Assembly: GCF_003258595.1 (NCBI RefSeq)
Contig: NZ_QHHQ01000005.1
Coordinates: 62,001-126,000, forward strand
DNA length: 64,000 nucleotides
Direction of reading: 5' to 3'
From: Acuticoccus sediminis
GTDB lineage: Bacteria > Pseudomonadota > Alphaproteobacteria > Rhizobiales > Amorphaceae
A program made the translations under genes and the position numbers. The notes beneath the pieces were generated by a model. The model was not told the origin of the DNA. It made no database searches and saw only the letters and a program-made list of their open reading frames with translations. Shown here one piece after another: positions 8,836 through 17,366 of this stretch; positions within the stretch are counted from its first letter, which is position 1, and every line of letters begins with the position of its first letter.

Positions 8836-9180
8836 CTAGGCGCTCGCGGGAGGGCGCGCCTCGGTCATGCCGGTCGCCTCCGCCTTCGGGAAGGCGGCGG
8901 AGAACGCCTCGCCGATCAGGCCGGCGGCCCGCTGGATGCCGATGTCGCCGATGATCTCGCCGGCTTTGCGGTCGGTGATGTCGGGGTGGTGACGCGACAG
9001 GCCGATCCGGAAAATGGAGCGGATCATCTTCATGCGCGGCGCCTGCAGCGTGTCCTGCAGCTCCGACACGCTCATGTCGAACTCGTCCTCGATCTCGCAG
9101 ATCGCGTTGAAGTCGAACACCATGATGACGTGGGAGCCGAGCGCTGAGAACGTCAGCTCGCCGGTGAGACGGCTCGCCAT
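8836..9180 (-). CDS. GTA gp10-like tail assembly protein (TAC_11-like), 114 aa
   Basis: Residues 20-45 (VFDFNAICEIEDEFDMSV) and the following RxxFRIGLSRHHPD segment match the Phage_TAC_11 / GTA gp10 family, which is held between the tail tube and the second chaperone. The protein is mainly alpha-helical, with a Pro/Ala-rich C-terminus ending at TAG 8836. Its ATG overlaps the TGA of the tail tube gene by one base. It probably binds the tape measure before tube polymerisation. The gene pair with 8537-8815 corresponds in position to lambda G and T. Confidence 0.85.
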   Translation of the reverse strand: MASRLTGELTFSALGSHVIMVFDFNAICEIEDEFDMSVSELQDTLQAPRMKMIRSIFRIGLSRHHPDITDRKAGEIIGDIGIQRAAGLIGEAFSAAFPKAEATGMTEARPPASA

Positions 9181-9599
9181 CAGGCGCCCGCCACGCCGAG
9201 GACGGACGACGTCACCTTGAAGGTCACCGTCGCCGTCATCTTATCGTCGACCGGGGCTTCCGGCTCGTAGCCGGTGAGGATGCCGTCGAACTGCCACTTG
9301 AACCCGCCGGGGAAGGTGATCTGCAGCTTCTGCACACCGCTGAGGCCGCGGATGATGCCATCGGCCGTGGTCGCGCCGGGGATGAAGTTCATCTCCAGCG
9401 AGCATTCGCCGGGGTCCTTCAGTCCCTCGATGAACTCGCGGGTTTTGTCCGGCGACAGCATGTGCGTCGCGTCGATGATGTCGACCGAGGACCCCGGCGG
9501 CGTCACGGACGTCACCTCGGCCAGCGTGTCGTAGGAGGTGCCGCCGTCGTCGGAAATGCCGAACAGCGTGCCGTAGCCAATCGCGGCATTCGTCGTCAT
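9180..9599 (-). CDS. Major tail tube protein, 139 aa
   Basis: The 139-residue protein begins MTTNAAIGYGTLFGIS and has the beta-rich pattern of lambda gpV/GTA-type tail tube proteins, including an FIEGLKDPGECSLEMNFIPG stretch and a C-terminal ATVTFKVTSS strand. It lies between the tail terminator and the two chaperones, exactly where the major tail protein is found in siphoviruses. The protein would polymerise in hexameric rings around the tape measure. Its length is within the usual 130-200 range. Confidence 0.9.
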   Translation of the reverse strand: MTTNAAIGYGTLFGISDDGGTSYDTLAEVTSVTPPGSSVDIIDATHMLSPDKTREFIEGLKDPGECSLEMNFIPGATTADGIIRGLSGVQKLQITFPGGFKWQFDGILTGYEPEAPVDDKMTATVTFKVTSSVLGVAGA

Positions 9600-9601
9600 G
9601 C

Positions 9602-10012
9602 CTAAGCTCCGTGGTGCCAGATGATGAAGTCGACGCGGGTGCGGTAGTACCGCTCGGGTTGCCCGCTCTGTGAGTTGCTGCCGGCGTCGAGGCTGTCGTC
9701 CTCGCCGTCGACGAAGACGCCGCCGAAGGCGACGCCGGCGATCTCGCCACTGAGGCCCGACAGCGCCCGGATGGCGCCCCGCGCCGCGGTCTTGGCGTCG
9801 GCATAGCGCCTGCCCCACGCGTCGAGCTGGACGCGAGAGGTGATCAGGCCATCGGGACCGGACATCGCGTAGCCGCGCCGGCCGCTGATGGTCTGCACGA
9901 CGATCGCCGGCAGCGTAACGCCCTGCGGCCGGGTGACCGGCGTGACGCGGTCGCCGACCGACGCCCGCACGCCGGGATCGGCGAGCAGGATCCTGACGAG
10001 GACCTCTTCCAT
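9602..10012 (-). CDS. Tail completion/terminator protein, DUF3168 family, 136 aa
   Basis: The protein starts MEEVLVRILLADPGV and contains LPAIVVQTISGRR, then a VQLDAWGRRYADAKT motif, the signature pattern of DUF3168 proteins (GTA gp8-like). Members cap the tail and mediate its joining to the head. The ATG at 10012 follows the end of the HK97 gp10-like gene by 9 bases. Length and order agree with the family. No enzymatic role is expected. Confidence 0.88.
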   Translation of the reverse strand: MEEVLVRILLADPGVRASVGDRVTPVTRPQGVTLPAIVVQTISGRRGYAMSGPDGLITSRVQLDAWGRRYADAKTAARGAIRALSGLSGEIAGVAFGGVFVDGEDDSLDAGSNSQSGQPERYYRTRVDFIIWHHGA

Positions 10013-10021
10013 GGATGGTCC

Positions 10022-10483
10022 CTACCCGGCCCCGCCGGCCCGGGCCCGCTTGCGCGCCAGGCGTTGCGCCGACTTCTGGATCTCCATCCAGAGGTCGTCC
10101 TTGATGCCGCCAAGCATCTGCATCTTGCCGGCGTCCCATGCGGGTCGGGCAAACGGCTGCGCCGGCTCCTTGAAGGTGCCGAACTCCTGGGTGACCGACT
10201 GCGGGTTCGTGCCGGCGCCGATGAACCATTCGACGGCGGTGGACGAGCCCCATTTGCGGTGCATGGCCTTCTGTCGTCTGGACAGGCGTCCGATCGGTCC
10301 ATGATCGACGGACCGCCCCAGGGCGCCAGTCCGCACCGGCGCAAGCGAGGCCATGTTGATCGCGATCGGCTCGGCGCGCTTCTTGAGGACACGCCGCAGC
10401 ACGTTCTTGCCGGTCGCCTTGGGCAGCTCGCCGAGCGCCTTCTCGAGTTCGCGCAGCCCCTCGATCCTGACCTTGAGCGCCAT
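10022..10483 (-). CDS. HK97 gp10-like head-tail joining protein, 153 aa
   Basis: The protein starts MALKVRIEGLRELEKAL and carries LAPVRTGALGRSV, the P-V-x-T-G-x-L motif that marks HK97 gp10 family proteins. The segment VEWFIGAGTNPQSVTQEFGTF also matches the family's later G-x-x-x-x-x-A-x-x-x-E-F-G-T pattern. ATG 10483 overlaps the stop of the head closure gene by one base. Proteins of this family sit at the neck of long-tailed phages and are needed to join or complete the tail. The C-terminus is strongly basic. Confidence 0.9.
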   Translation of the reverse strand: MALKVRIEGLRELEKALGELPKATGKNVLRRVLKKRAEPIAINMASLAPVRTGALGRSVDHGPIGRLSRRQKAMHRKWGSSTAVEWFIGAGTNPQSVTQEFGTFKEPAQPFARPAWDAGKMQMLGGIKDDLWMEIQKSAQRLARKRARAGGAG

Positions 10484-10803
10484 CACTCCGCCCTCGCGGT
10501 CGCATCGATCTCGGTGACCACCCGCCGGCCGATCTCGCGCACGTCGACGATGTTCCAGACCCTGCCCTCGTAGATGAGGCGGTCCTTCACGGTGACGTCG
10601 GGCCGATACCGGATCTGGAAGGACATCACCGCCGACCCATTCACCTCCGCGGCGGTGAAGCGCTCGGCGCCGCGGTTCGGCCGTGCCTGTGCCCAGACCG
10701 TTGCAACCGGATCCCACCGCAGCAGGTCCGCACCGAACTCGTCCTTGCCGATGACGGTCGCGCGTTCGAGCGTCACGCGGCGGTCCAGCTTGCCGGCACG
10801 CAT
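10483..10803 (-). CDS. Head closure protein (SPP1 gp16-like), 106 aa
   Basis: The 106-residue protein starts MRAGKLDRRVTLERA and contains the DPVATVWAQARP and RYRPDVTVKDRLIYEGRVWNI segments characteristic of phage head-tail adaptor proteins of the SPP1 gp16/HK97 gp7 type. It overlaps both neighbours by one base. It follows the connector and precedes the gp10-like protein, the normal neck gene order. It would seal the portal after packaging. Length is typical. Confidence 0.9.
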   Translation of the reverse strand: MRAGKLDRRVTLERATVIGKDEFGADLLRWDPVATVWAQARPNRGAERFTAAEVNGSAVMSFQIRYRPDVTVKDRLIYEGRVWNIVDVREIGRRVVTEIDATARAE

Positions 10804-11390
10804 CAGATGAGGATGCCGCGGATGGGTGCGAGCAGTGCATGCACGTTGAAGCTCGACGGGATCGACGCGACGGACACTCCGATCGCGGTCCCCTCCCGGT
10901 TCTCGTACCAGGCCCCGATCAGCAGAAGCATGGCCTGGCGGAGGGGTGCAGGAACGTCGCCCGGCGCATCGCCGTAGCCGGCGGTGTACCGGACGAAGAC
11001 GCGTTGATCGGCCTCGGTGCGAGGGACGCTCGTTCCCCGGAGAGGCACCAGGCACCCGTGGTTGGTGTCGACGCGATAGCCGGACAGGTCGACTGACGAT
11101 GCGACGGTTCCGTCCGCGTCCACGACGACGAGCGACACGACGTTCTGGAGTGGCCCCACCTGCAGAGCGAGCGGTCCGCCACGCCAGGCGGTGACGTCCT
11201 CCTCCCAGGTCTGCGTGATGATCGCCTTGCCGAGGATCCCGTGGTGACCGTCCAGATACTCCGTCGCGGTCCGGACGAGATGCTCGATCAGTTCGTCCTC
11301 GTCGTCGTGGTCGACGCGCAGATGCGCCTTCGCTTCGGCGAGCGTGACGGGAGCGTCCGCCGGTGCGGCGACGCGATAGGGCCGCCCCAT
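10803..11390 (-). CDS. Head-tail connector (HK97 gp6 / phiE125 gp8-like), 195 aa
   Basis: The N-terminus (PVTLAEAKAHLRVDHDDED) is the hallmark of gp6-like connector proteins, which start with an 'L-x-E-x-K-x-H-L-R' helix. The middle reads WEEDVTAWRGG and the C-terminus LLLIGAWYENREG, both family-typical. It forms a dodecameric ring under the portal. The gene follows the short 59-codon gene by 5 bases and overlaps the head closure gene by one base. At 195 residues it fits the phiE125 gp8 variant, which is longer than HK97 gp6. Confidence 0.9.
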   Translation of the reverse strand: MGRPYRVAAPADAPVTLAEAKAHLRVDHDDEDELIEHLVRTATEYLDGHHGILGKAIITQTWEEDVTAWRGGPLALQVGPLQNVVSLVVVDADGTVASSVDLSGYRVDTNHGCLVPLRGTSVPRTEADQRVFVRYTAGYGDAPGDVPAPLRQAMLLLIGAWYENREGTAIGVSVASIPSSFNVHALLAPIRGILI

Positions 11391-11395
11391 GGGAC

Positions 11396-11575
11396 TTACC
11401 CCTTCCGCTTGCCCGAGGCGGCGGTGCCGTAGGGCGTCAGGTCGACACCCGGCGGCAGCGAGCGCGCATGCTTCGCCGCCTTCTCCGCGAGAATGGCGGC
11501 TTTCCGCTCGGCGGCGGCGGTTGCCGCAGCCTCGGCCTCGGGCTGCTCGGCCGGCGTGTCCTTGGTCTGAACCAT
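11396..11575 (-). CDS. Very small Ala/Glu-rich protein between capsid and connector, 59 aa
   Basis: ATG at 11575 opens a 59-codon frame ending TAA at 11396. The product starts MVQTKDTPAEQPEAEAA, is helical and Ala/Glu/Lys-rich, and ends GTAASGKRKG. The start is preceded by AAAGGA, a reasonable ribosome site. Short highly charged proteins are often found directly downstream of the capsid gene in this phage type, and their role is unknown. It fills the 250-bp interval between capsid and connector, and no other feature was seen there. Confidence 0.65.
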   Translation of the reverse strand: MVQTKDTPAEQPEAEAAATAAAERKAAILAEKAAKHARSLPPGVDLTPYGTAASGKRKG

Positions 11576-11643
11576 GGATCCTGTCCTTTGTCAGAGGGAG
11601 GGCGCGCCGGGGCTGGCCCGGCGCACTGGTCGCGTTGACCGGC

Positions 11644-12888
11644 TTACGCGGCGGCCATCTTGAAAAGCCGCAGCACTTCGGGATTGAGCAGGCCGCCGCC
11701 GACGCGCTTCGTGGTGTAGAAGTGGACGTACGGCTTGTTGGTGAACGGGTCGCGCAGGACCCGCACGCCCACCCGGTCGACGATCAGGTAGCCGCGGCGG
11801 AAGTCGCCGAAGGCGATCGGGATCGCCCCGGCCGCGATGCTCGGCATCGCCGGCATCTCGGTGATCGGGTACATCAGCAGCGTCGCCGGTTCGCCGGCCT
11901 GGTAGGACGGCTGCCACAGGTAACGGCCGTCGCTGTCCTTCAGTTTGCGGACCTCCGCCTGGGTCGTCCGGTTCATGATGAACCGCGCGCCGGTTGAGAA
12001 CTCCGTCGGCAGGTCGTAGACGAGGTCGATCAGCTCGTCCGGATCGATCGCGGTCGTGGCGGCCGCGTCCACCTGCGGGATCGCGCCCCACGGATGCGCC
12101 GCGGCGTTCGCCGCTCCGGCCGCGTAGGTCAGGAGCCCGTTCGGCTTGTTCGTGCCGTTGCCGGAGACGAAGGCGATGCCTTCCTGGTAGGCGAACTCGA
12201 GCTCGACCTCGCCGGACAGCCACGCCTCCAGATTCACCGCCGCGTCGTCGAGCATCTGCTGCGTCGCCGCCGGGTTCGCGTAGATCTCGCCGGTGGTGTA
12301 GGTCAGCGAGCCGAACGTCGGGGTCCCGGTCTGCGGCCGGGCCGCATTCTCGCCGACCCAGCCGGACGTCGTGCCGCGGGCGTTGAAGAGCTTGGTGAAG
12401 CCCGCCGTCGAGATCTGCTGGACCGCCGCGATCGAGCGCATCGGCGAGACCTGGACGAGCTGGTCGGTGATCGTCCGGTCCCACTCCACCGGCGCGAGGT
12501 AGCCGCCCTCGTCGGCCGCGCCCTTGTTGAGCGCCGCCTTCACGTCGCCCTTGCGGAAGTGCGCCCGGAACGCGTCGGTGTACTCGGCGTCCTTCACCTT
12601 GTCGTCGGAGCCGCCGGCCCCGCCGAGCTTGAGGGCGGCGATATCGCTCACCGCCGTATCGAGCGCGGACTGCAGCTTGCCGACGTCGGCGTTGATCCGG
12701 TCGACCTTCTCCACCCGCACGACGTCGTCGAGCCCCTTGCGCAGATCCCCGATCTGCGCGGCGTGCTCGTCCCTGAAGGCCGCGAAGGCCGTCTGCAGCT
12801 CCGCGAAGATCGCCCGGGGGTCGCCGCCCGCGTCCGCGCGCACGGCCACGATGCCGCGCATGTCCCGCGGCGCCTGGTGCATCGTCAT
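11644..12888 (-). CDS. HK97-type major capsid protein, 414 aa
   Basis: The first ~110 residues are a helical, Glu/Lys/Asp-rich delta domain that would act as internal scaffold and be removed by the upstream protease. The remainder has the HK97-fold pattern: EGGYLAPVEWDRTI at the start of the mature part, VNLEAWLSGEVELEFAYQEGIAF in the spine-helix region, and the C-terminal AFGDFRRGYLIVDRVGVRVLRDPFT block typical of phage capsid proteins. Its ATG lies 6 bases after the protease stop. At 414 residues it has the usual length of a capsid with delta domain. Confidence 0.96.
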   Translation of the reverse strand: MTMHQAPRDMRGIVAVRADAGGDPRAIFAELQTAFAAFRDEHAAQIGDLRKGLDDVVRVEKVDRINADVGKLQSALDTAVSDIAALKLGGAGGSDDKVKDAEYTDAFRAHFRKGDVKAALNKGAADEGGYLAPVEWDRTITDQLVQVSPMRSIAAVQQISTAGFTKLFNARGTTSGWVGENAARPQTGTPTFGSLTYTTGEIYANPAATQQMLDDAAVNLEAWLSGEVELEFAYQEGIAFVSGNGTNKPNGLLTYAAGAANAAAHPWGAIPQVDAAATTAIDPDELIDLVYDLPTEFSTGARFIMNRTTQAEVRKLKDSDGRYLWQPSYQAGEPATLLMYPITEMPAMPSIAAGAIPIAFGDFRRGYLIVDRVGVRVLRDPFTNKPYVHFYTTKRVGGGLLNPEVLRLFKMAAA

Positions 12889-12894
12889 GTTGGA

Positions 12895-13734
12895 TTACCC
12901 TTTGAGTGTGTCGAGTAGGGATCGCGCTCCGGCGATCCACGATGCGTCGGCGTTGCGCGCGACGTCGGCGGCGGCCTTGCGCTCACCGCCATGGATCTCG
13001 CGCAGAAGCCTTTCGCGTTCCGCACGAGGAAAACCCTGCCGGGCGAGGGCCTGGCTGACGCGCTTCATCGCGCTCGCCGGGCCGCCCTCGTCCTTCGTCT
13101 CGAGATCGGCCTCGAGCAGCGCGTCGGCGAGACCGACCTCCACCGCCCGCTCGCCGTTGAACCAGGTCTCGGCGTCCATCCAGCCGGCGGCCTCGGACCG
13201 CTCCACGCTCGCTTTCGCCGCGTAGACCGCCGCCATGGCGTCGTCGAACGGCTCGATCGTCGCGGCCGCCGAGCGCAAATCGTGCCGGTTGCCGACGGCG
13301 ACGACCCAGGCGTTGTGGACCATCAGGAACCCGGCGCGGCCGATCGCCAGCTCGTCGCCCGCCATCGCGATCACCGAGGCTGCGGACGCCGCCAGACCGA
13401 GAACGCGCACCCGGACCGGTCGGCTGTCCTGGCGCAGCATGTTGTAGATCGCGACGCCCTCGAAGAAGTCGCCGCCCGGCGAGTTGATGTCGACGGTCAC
13501 CGTGTCGGCCTTGATGGACCGGAGGGCCGCGCCGACCCGCTTCGCCGTCACACCGCCGCCGCTCCAGTAGTCCTCGCCGATCATGTCGAGGATGCTGATG
13601 ACGTTGTTGTCGGCATCGGCGGCCCGCACGTTCGATTGCCAGCGGTCCGCGACCTGCGGGCGCGAGAGCGGGTCGAAGGCCTGCACGCTCGCGGGCCGCG
13701 CGACCTCAATCGCCGGCGTCTGACGTACCGTCAT
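12895..13734 (-). CDS. Head maturation protease, ClpP-like S14, 279 aa
   Basis: A ClpP-type serine protease. The VDINSPGGDFFEGVAIYN block forms the oxyanion strand and helix. The nucleophile Ser lies in GLAASAASVIAMAG, and the catalytic His in FLMVHNAW. The N-terminal DNNVISILDMIGEDYW start is typical of phage S14 prohead proteases. The gene lies between portal and capsid, overlapping the portal 3' end by 29 bases. It would cleave the capsid delta domain and itself during head maturation. The C-terminal tail is basic and Ala-rich. Confidence 0.94.
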   Translation of the reverse strand: MTVRQTPAIEVARPASVQAFDPLSRPQVADRWQSNVRAADADNNVISILDMIGEDYWSGGGVTAKRVGAALRSIKADTVTVDINSPGGDFFEGVAIYNMLRQDSRPVRVRVLGLAASAASVIAMAGDELAIGRAGFLMVHNAWVVAVGNRHDLRSAAATIEPFDDAMAAVYAAKASVERSEAAGWMDAETWFNGERAVEVGLADALLEADLETKDEGGPASAMKRVSQALARQGFPRAERERLLREIHGGERKAAADVARNADASWIAGARSLLDTLKG

Positions 13735-14989
13735 CGTCGTCCTCGCTGGTTGGGGCCGGAGCGGCGCCGGGCGCCGCCGGCAGGTCGTCGCGCGGACCGA
13801 GCTCCATCAGCTCGCGCACCTCGTCCTGGTGCATCCAGGGAGCATGGCCGCCGGAGCCGAGCGCCTTGGCGAAGAACTCGCCCTGGTCCTTGAGATTGCC
13901 GCGCTCCAGGGCGCCGGCGTTGAACTTCGCGTAGAAGAGATCCTGCTCGGGCGGCGTCAGGAGCCGGAGCGAGATGGCCTGCTCCCACGCGGCGAACCAC
14001 GGCGCCAGGCAGTTGCGCACGAACGCCTGGCCGAGCACCTCGATGCCGGTCCCCCACGACGTGTCGTCGACCATCAGGAACGGCCGCGGAACGCCGAAGG
14101 CGCGGGCGATCTCCTCGATCTGGTGGCGCCGGGTCTCCAGGTGCTGGTTGTCCTTCGCGCTCGGCGTCAGCGTCTTGGCGTCCATCCCCTCCTCGAGGAG
14201 AAGCCACTTGCCGGCATTCTCCGCGCTGGAGTAGCGCTCCTCGATGCTGGCTTTCAGCCGAGCCAGCGCTTCGGGGCTCAACGTCCGGCCCTCCGGCAGC
14301 GTGAGCGCCCCGCCCACCATCATGCCCTTGGAGAACATCCGCGCCGCGGCGTTCTCCGCCTGGAGCGACAGCCCGATGGCCTCTGCCGCCTGCTTCACCG
14401 TCGACAGGCCGCGAAGGCCGTCGAGCGACGGGCCGCGGAGGTGGAAGACGTCCGGCGCCGGCAGCATCGTCTCGCCGCCGCCATCGCGCGACCAGCGATA
14501 GGTCACCTTCCAGCTCGCATCCTGCTCGACACGCACCCGTGCCGGGTCGAGCGGGATGAGCCGCCGCACCTCCTGCCCGCGCCGCACCACGAGGGCATAG
14601 GCGTTGCCGTGGACGAGCGCGCGGGTCTGCATCAGCGAGCGGAAGTCGAAGGCCGTCTGCCAGTCGTTCGGCTGCCGATAGAGGACCGCGAAGAGCGGAT
14701 GGTCCACCGCCTTCGCCTTCGCCGCGTCCGTCCTGAAGAGGTGCAGCGGCAGCATGCCGATCGACGAGCTGATGAGGTTCACACACCGCAGGACGGCCGT
14801 GTTCCTCATCGCCGTCTCGACCGTCACCGACGCCCCGCTCTGGGTCCGGCCCCCACCGCGCATGAACTGCGCGAGGTATGGGTCGGTGAGCCCCTCGAAG
14901 GTCGCGATGTCGCCCGACGCGCGCACGGCGCCGATGTGAGCCGGGCCCGCGGCGCTGGCGAAGCGCCGGACAGCGTCGAGAAGACCCAT
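13706..14989 (-). CDS. HK97-type portal protein, 427 aa
   Basis: The protein carries the HK97 portal features: AMRNTAVLRCVNLISSSIGML near residue 60, HALVHGNAYAL-like (RALVHGNAYALVVRR), the central FHLRGPSLDGLRGLS segment, and AFGVPRPFLMVDDTSWG near residue 300. The acidic, Pro/Ala-rich C-terminus (PTSEDDDDGTSD) overlaps the protease start. ATG 14989 overlaps the terminase stop by one base. The dodecameric portal is the DNA entry vertex of the head and the docking site of the terminase. Length is normal. Confidence 0.96.
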   Translation of the reverse strand: MGLLDAVRRFASAAGPAHIGAVRASGDIATFEGLTDPYLAQFMRGGGRTQSGASVTVETAMRNTAVLRCVNLISSSIGMLPLHLFRTDAAKAKAVDHPLFAVLYRQPNDWQTAFDFRSLMQTRALVHGNAYALVVRRGQEVRRLIPLDPARVRVEQDASWKVTYRWSRDGGGETMLPAPDVFHLRGPSLDGLRGLSTVKQAAEAIGLSLQAENAAARMFSKGMMVGGALTLPEGRTLSPEALARLKASIEERYSSAENAGKWLLLEEGMDAKTLTPSAKDNQHLETRRHQIEEIARAFGVPRPFLMVDDTSWGTGIEVLGQAFVRNCLAPWFAAWEQAISLRLLTPPEQDLFYAKFNAGALERGNLKDQGEFFAKALGSGGHAPWMHQDEVRELMELGPRDDLPAAPGAAPAPTSEDDDDGTSDAGD

Positions 14990-16785
14990 CAGAGCACCAG
15001 GACCCCGCGCCCTTCGTAGACCGAAGGCTGCTGCATCTCATCCCGGCACGTCGCGATCCCGATCGCCATGGCGAGCGAGACCATCCCGTCGATGCGCCCT
15101 GTCGCCTTCGCCTTGTCGAACATGCGGTGGCCGGACCGGTTCTCCGCGTACCGGGTGGACCCGGCGCAAAAGTTCATCATCTCGTTGCGCCGCACCGTGA
15201 GGCGCTGGTCGTAGACCGCGGCCTCGAGCTTGTTGATGCTGTCGGGCATCCAGAGGTACGTCTCGTCGAGACCTTCCGGCATGTCCGGCAGCGACTCCAG
15301 GACCTTCCGCTGGAAGCCCTGCGGGTGGACGACGATCGGCAGCCTGGCGCCGATCTCCTCCAGATGCTCCCGCAGCTGATCGAGACCGTACTCGTCGCAG
15401 CCGTACTGCACCGGATGATACCGGGCGTTGATCTCCGCGAGGGCCGACGCGAGCCAGCGGTAGGAGACCCGATTGCCGGCGACCGGCTCGATCCATCCCT
15501 CCCGCGCCCAGACCGGATAGGGCGGCCCGTCCACGCGGCTCCGCTGCTCCATCGTCTCGTCCGGCGTCCAGAACCAGGTCGCGCTCGCCAGCACCCACGC
15601 GTCCGGCGTCGGGTCGAGGACCCACACCAGCGTCAGCGCGGTGAAGTCGCGCGTCCGGGACAGGTCGAGCCCGCCGTAGCAGGGATAACCCGCCTCGGTG
15701 AGGGCGTCGGGGTCGACATCGCCGACGCACCGCATCCAGGCTTCGCGTGAGAGCGCCGCGGTCTCGGCGTGGGTCCACTGGCAGAAGTGCAGCCGCGCGA
15801 CGCCGTTGCGCTTGCCGGGCATGAGCCGGGCCTTCTGCACCTCGCCGGCAAGCCAGGCCTCGGAGATGGTGACGTTGAGCAGCGGGTTCGCCTTGATCCA
15901 GCAGGACGGGTCCGTCTCCCACTCGTCGTCCTCGTCGAGGCTGCACACGAACGCGAAGGTGCGGTCGTCGATCGGATTGCCGGCCGCCCCTTCGGTGACC
16001 GTCGCGACCGCGTGCATGTGCTCCTCGTGGCAGATCGATCCGACGTCGTGACCGGCGTTCGTCGCCATCGCCAGCAGCGGCTCGCGGCGGAACTTGAACC
16101 CCGCCTCGAGCATGTCGATCATCGCCCGGTCGCGGTGCTCGTGGACCTCGTCCACCAGCGCGAAGTGCGGCCGGGGCCCCGACTTGCGCTTGTCGGCGGA
16201 GATCGGCTTGAAGAATCGCCGGTCGCCGCTGCGGCCCCGGTAGACGAGCTCCCAGACAGGATCGATCCCCATCTGCTTGATCCGCCGCGACAGCGCCGGC
16301 GACTGGTTCGCCATCGCCACAGCATCGCGGAACAGGACCATCGCCTGGTCGCGGCTCGAGGCGGCGGCATAGACCTCGGCGCCCGGCTCGGGATCCACGC
16401 ACAGGCCGTAGAGCCCCAGCCCCGCGAGCAGCGGCGACTTGCCGTTGCCCTTGCCTTCCTCGTCGTAGAACCGCCGGAACCGGCGGGAGCCGTCGTCGCG
16501 CCGCCAGCCGAACAGCGAGCCGATCCGGAACGCCTGGCTCGGGTGCAAGGTGAAGGGCTTGCCCTCGAACTGCCCCCCGTTGAGCCGCAGCACCGACGGG
16601 AAGAAGCGCAGCGCCGCACCGGCGGCGTCCCGGTCCCACCGCAGTCCGCGCGCCGCCCCCGTGTCGAGGTCGACGAGGTGCCGACGCGCCGCCGAGCGGA
16701 TGTGCGGTCCCGCCACGATCCGCCCCGCCTCGACATCCTCGGCCCACGCCGTCGTGGGGTCGAGCTCGGCGGTCCCCTCGGTCAC
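14989..16785 (-). CDS. terL: Terminase large subunit, 598 aa
   Basis: The packaging ATPase-nuclease. The ATPase domain has a degenerate Walker A (EEGKGNGKSP) around residue 100 and Walker B with the catalytic acid in HFALVDEVHEHRD. The nuclease domain has Asp in YGGLDLSRTRDFTAL, YGCDEYGLDQL and the final DGMVSLAMAIG, the three-acid RNase H-like pattern. The start is GTG at 16785, which overlaps the small terminase TGA (GTGA), so the subunits are translationally coupled. Length and motif order match HK97/phiC31-type TerL. It pumps DNA into the prohead through the portal. Confidence 0.96.
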   Translation of the reverse strand: MTEGTAELDPTTAWAEDVEAGRIVAGPHIRSAARRHLVDLDTGAARGLRWDRDAAGAALRFFPSVLRLNGGQFEGKPFTLHPSQAFRIGSLFGWRRDDGSRRFRRFYDEEGKGNGKSPLLAGLGLYGLCVDPEPGAEVYAAASSRDQAMVLFRDAVAMANQSPALSRRIKQMGIDPVWELVYRGRSGDRRFFKPISADKRKSGPRPHFALVDEVHEHRDRAMIDMLEAGFKFRREPLLAMATNAGHDVGSICHEEHMHAVATVTEGAAGNPIDDRTFAFVCSLDEDDEWETDPSCWIKANPLLNVTISEAWLAGEVQKARLMPGKRNGVARLHFCQWTHAETAALSREAWMRCVGDVDPDALTEAGYPCYGGLDLSRTRDFTALTLVWVLDPTPDAWVLASATWFWTPDETMEQRSRVDGPPYPVWAREGWIEPVAGNRVSYRWLASALAEINARYHPVQYGCDEYGLDQLREHLEEIGARLPIVVHPQGFQRKVLESLPDMPEGLDETYLWMPDSINKLEAAVYDQRLTVRRNEMMNFCAGSTRYAENRSGHRMFDKAKATGRIDGMVSLAMAIGIATCRDEMQQPSVYEGRGVLVL

Positions 16786-17273
16786 GCGAAGTCGATCCCC
16801 TCGGGCTCGTCGAACATGTCCGCCTGGCCGGCGGTGGCCGACAGCAGCGCCCGGTCGCTGAACGGGTCGCCGCCGAACCGCTCGATCAGCGAGCGGAACT
16901 GCCCGAAGGCGACGTTCATCTGCGCCACCTCCGGCCGCGACTTCTGCTGCAGCCCGTTGCGCGTCATGCTGGCGTACGTCTCGCCGTTCTCGACGAGGAA
17001 CGCCCGCAGCCGCTCGTAGCGGGCCCGCGCCTGGCAGGCGAGCTCGAACGCCGGCACGAAGATCGGCTTCAGCCGCCCGACCTGCGGGTGCGCGTAGAGC
17101 GGCGCCAGGCGGTCCCACACCGCGGCGGTCTCCTCGTCCATGCCATCGGGACGGAGCGCGACGGCCGTCGCCTCGGCCCGCTGCAGCAGACGCACCTCGC
17201 GCTCCGCCGCGGCATCCTCGTTCGCCTCCGTCAGCGGGACGACGTTGTCGATCGTGGGTCGGCGTCCTCTCAT
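16782..17273 (-). CDS. terS: Terminase small subunit, P27 family, 163 aa
   Basis: The start MRGRRPTIDNVVPL is the typical opening of P27-type small terminases. ATG at 17273 is chosen over an upstream in-frame ATG (17294) because GAGGA sits 8 bases before it. The middle contains a PHVGRLKPIFVPAFELAC-like helix (AHPQVGRLKPIFVPAFE), then NGETYASMTRNGLQQKSRPEVAQMN, the segment family members share. It binds the packaging site and hands DNA to TerL. A 14-bp perfect palindrome lies 32-45 bases upstream of the start codon. Confidence 0.9.
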   Translation of the reverse strand: MRGRRPTIDNVVPLTEANEDAAAEREVRLLQRAEATAVALRPDGMDEETAAVWDRLAPLYAHPQVGRLKPIFVPAFELACQARARYERLRAFLVENGETYASMTRNGLQQKSRPEVAQMNVAFGQFRSLIERFGGDPFSDRALLSATAGQADMFDEPEGIDFA

Positions 17274-17304
17274 GGATGTGTTCCTCGACCGCAAGCTCTG
17301 TCAC

Positions 17305-17318
17305 CAAGGCATGCCTTG
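17305..17318. repeat. 14-bp perfect palindrome upstream of terS
   Basis: CAAGGCATGCCTTG is its own reverse complement and lies 32-45 bases before the terS start codon, in the 93-bp space between terS and the upstream gene. The region next to the small terminase gene is where cos or pac sites, and sometimes late promoters, are found in this phage type. Whether this palindrome is a cleavage site, a TerS site or a regulator operator cannot be told from sequence. Confidence 0.5.
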
Positions 17319-17366
17319 CCAACGGAACTCACTTTCAATCGTGCGAAGGTCAGGGTCGGCCGACGG

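Noticed and set aside
12991-13893. 300-codon plus-strand frame opposite protease and portal
   Set aside because: His/Arg-rich shadow; both minus-strand genes have catalytic or structural signatures.
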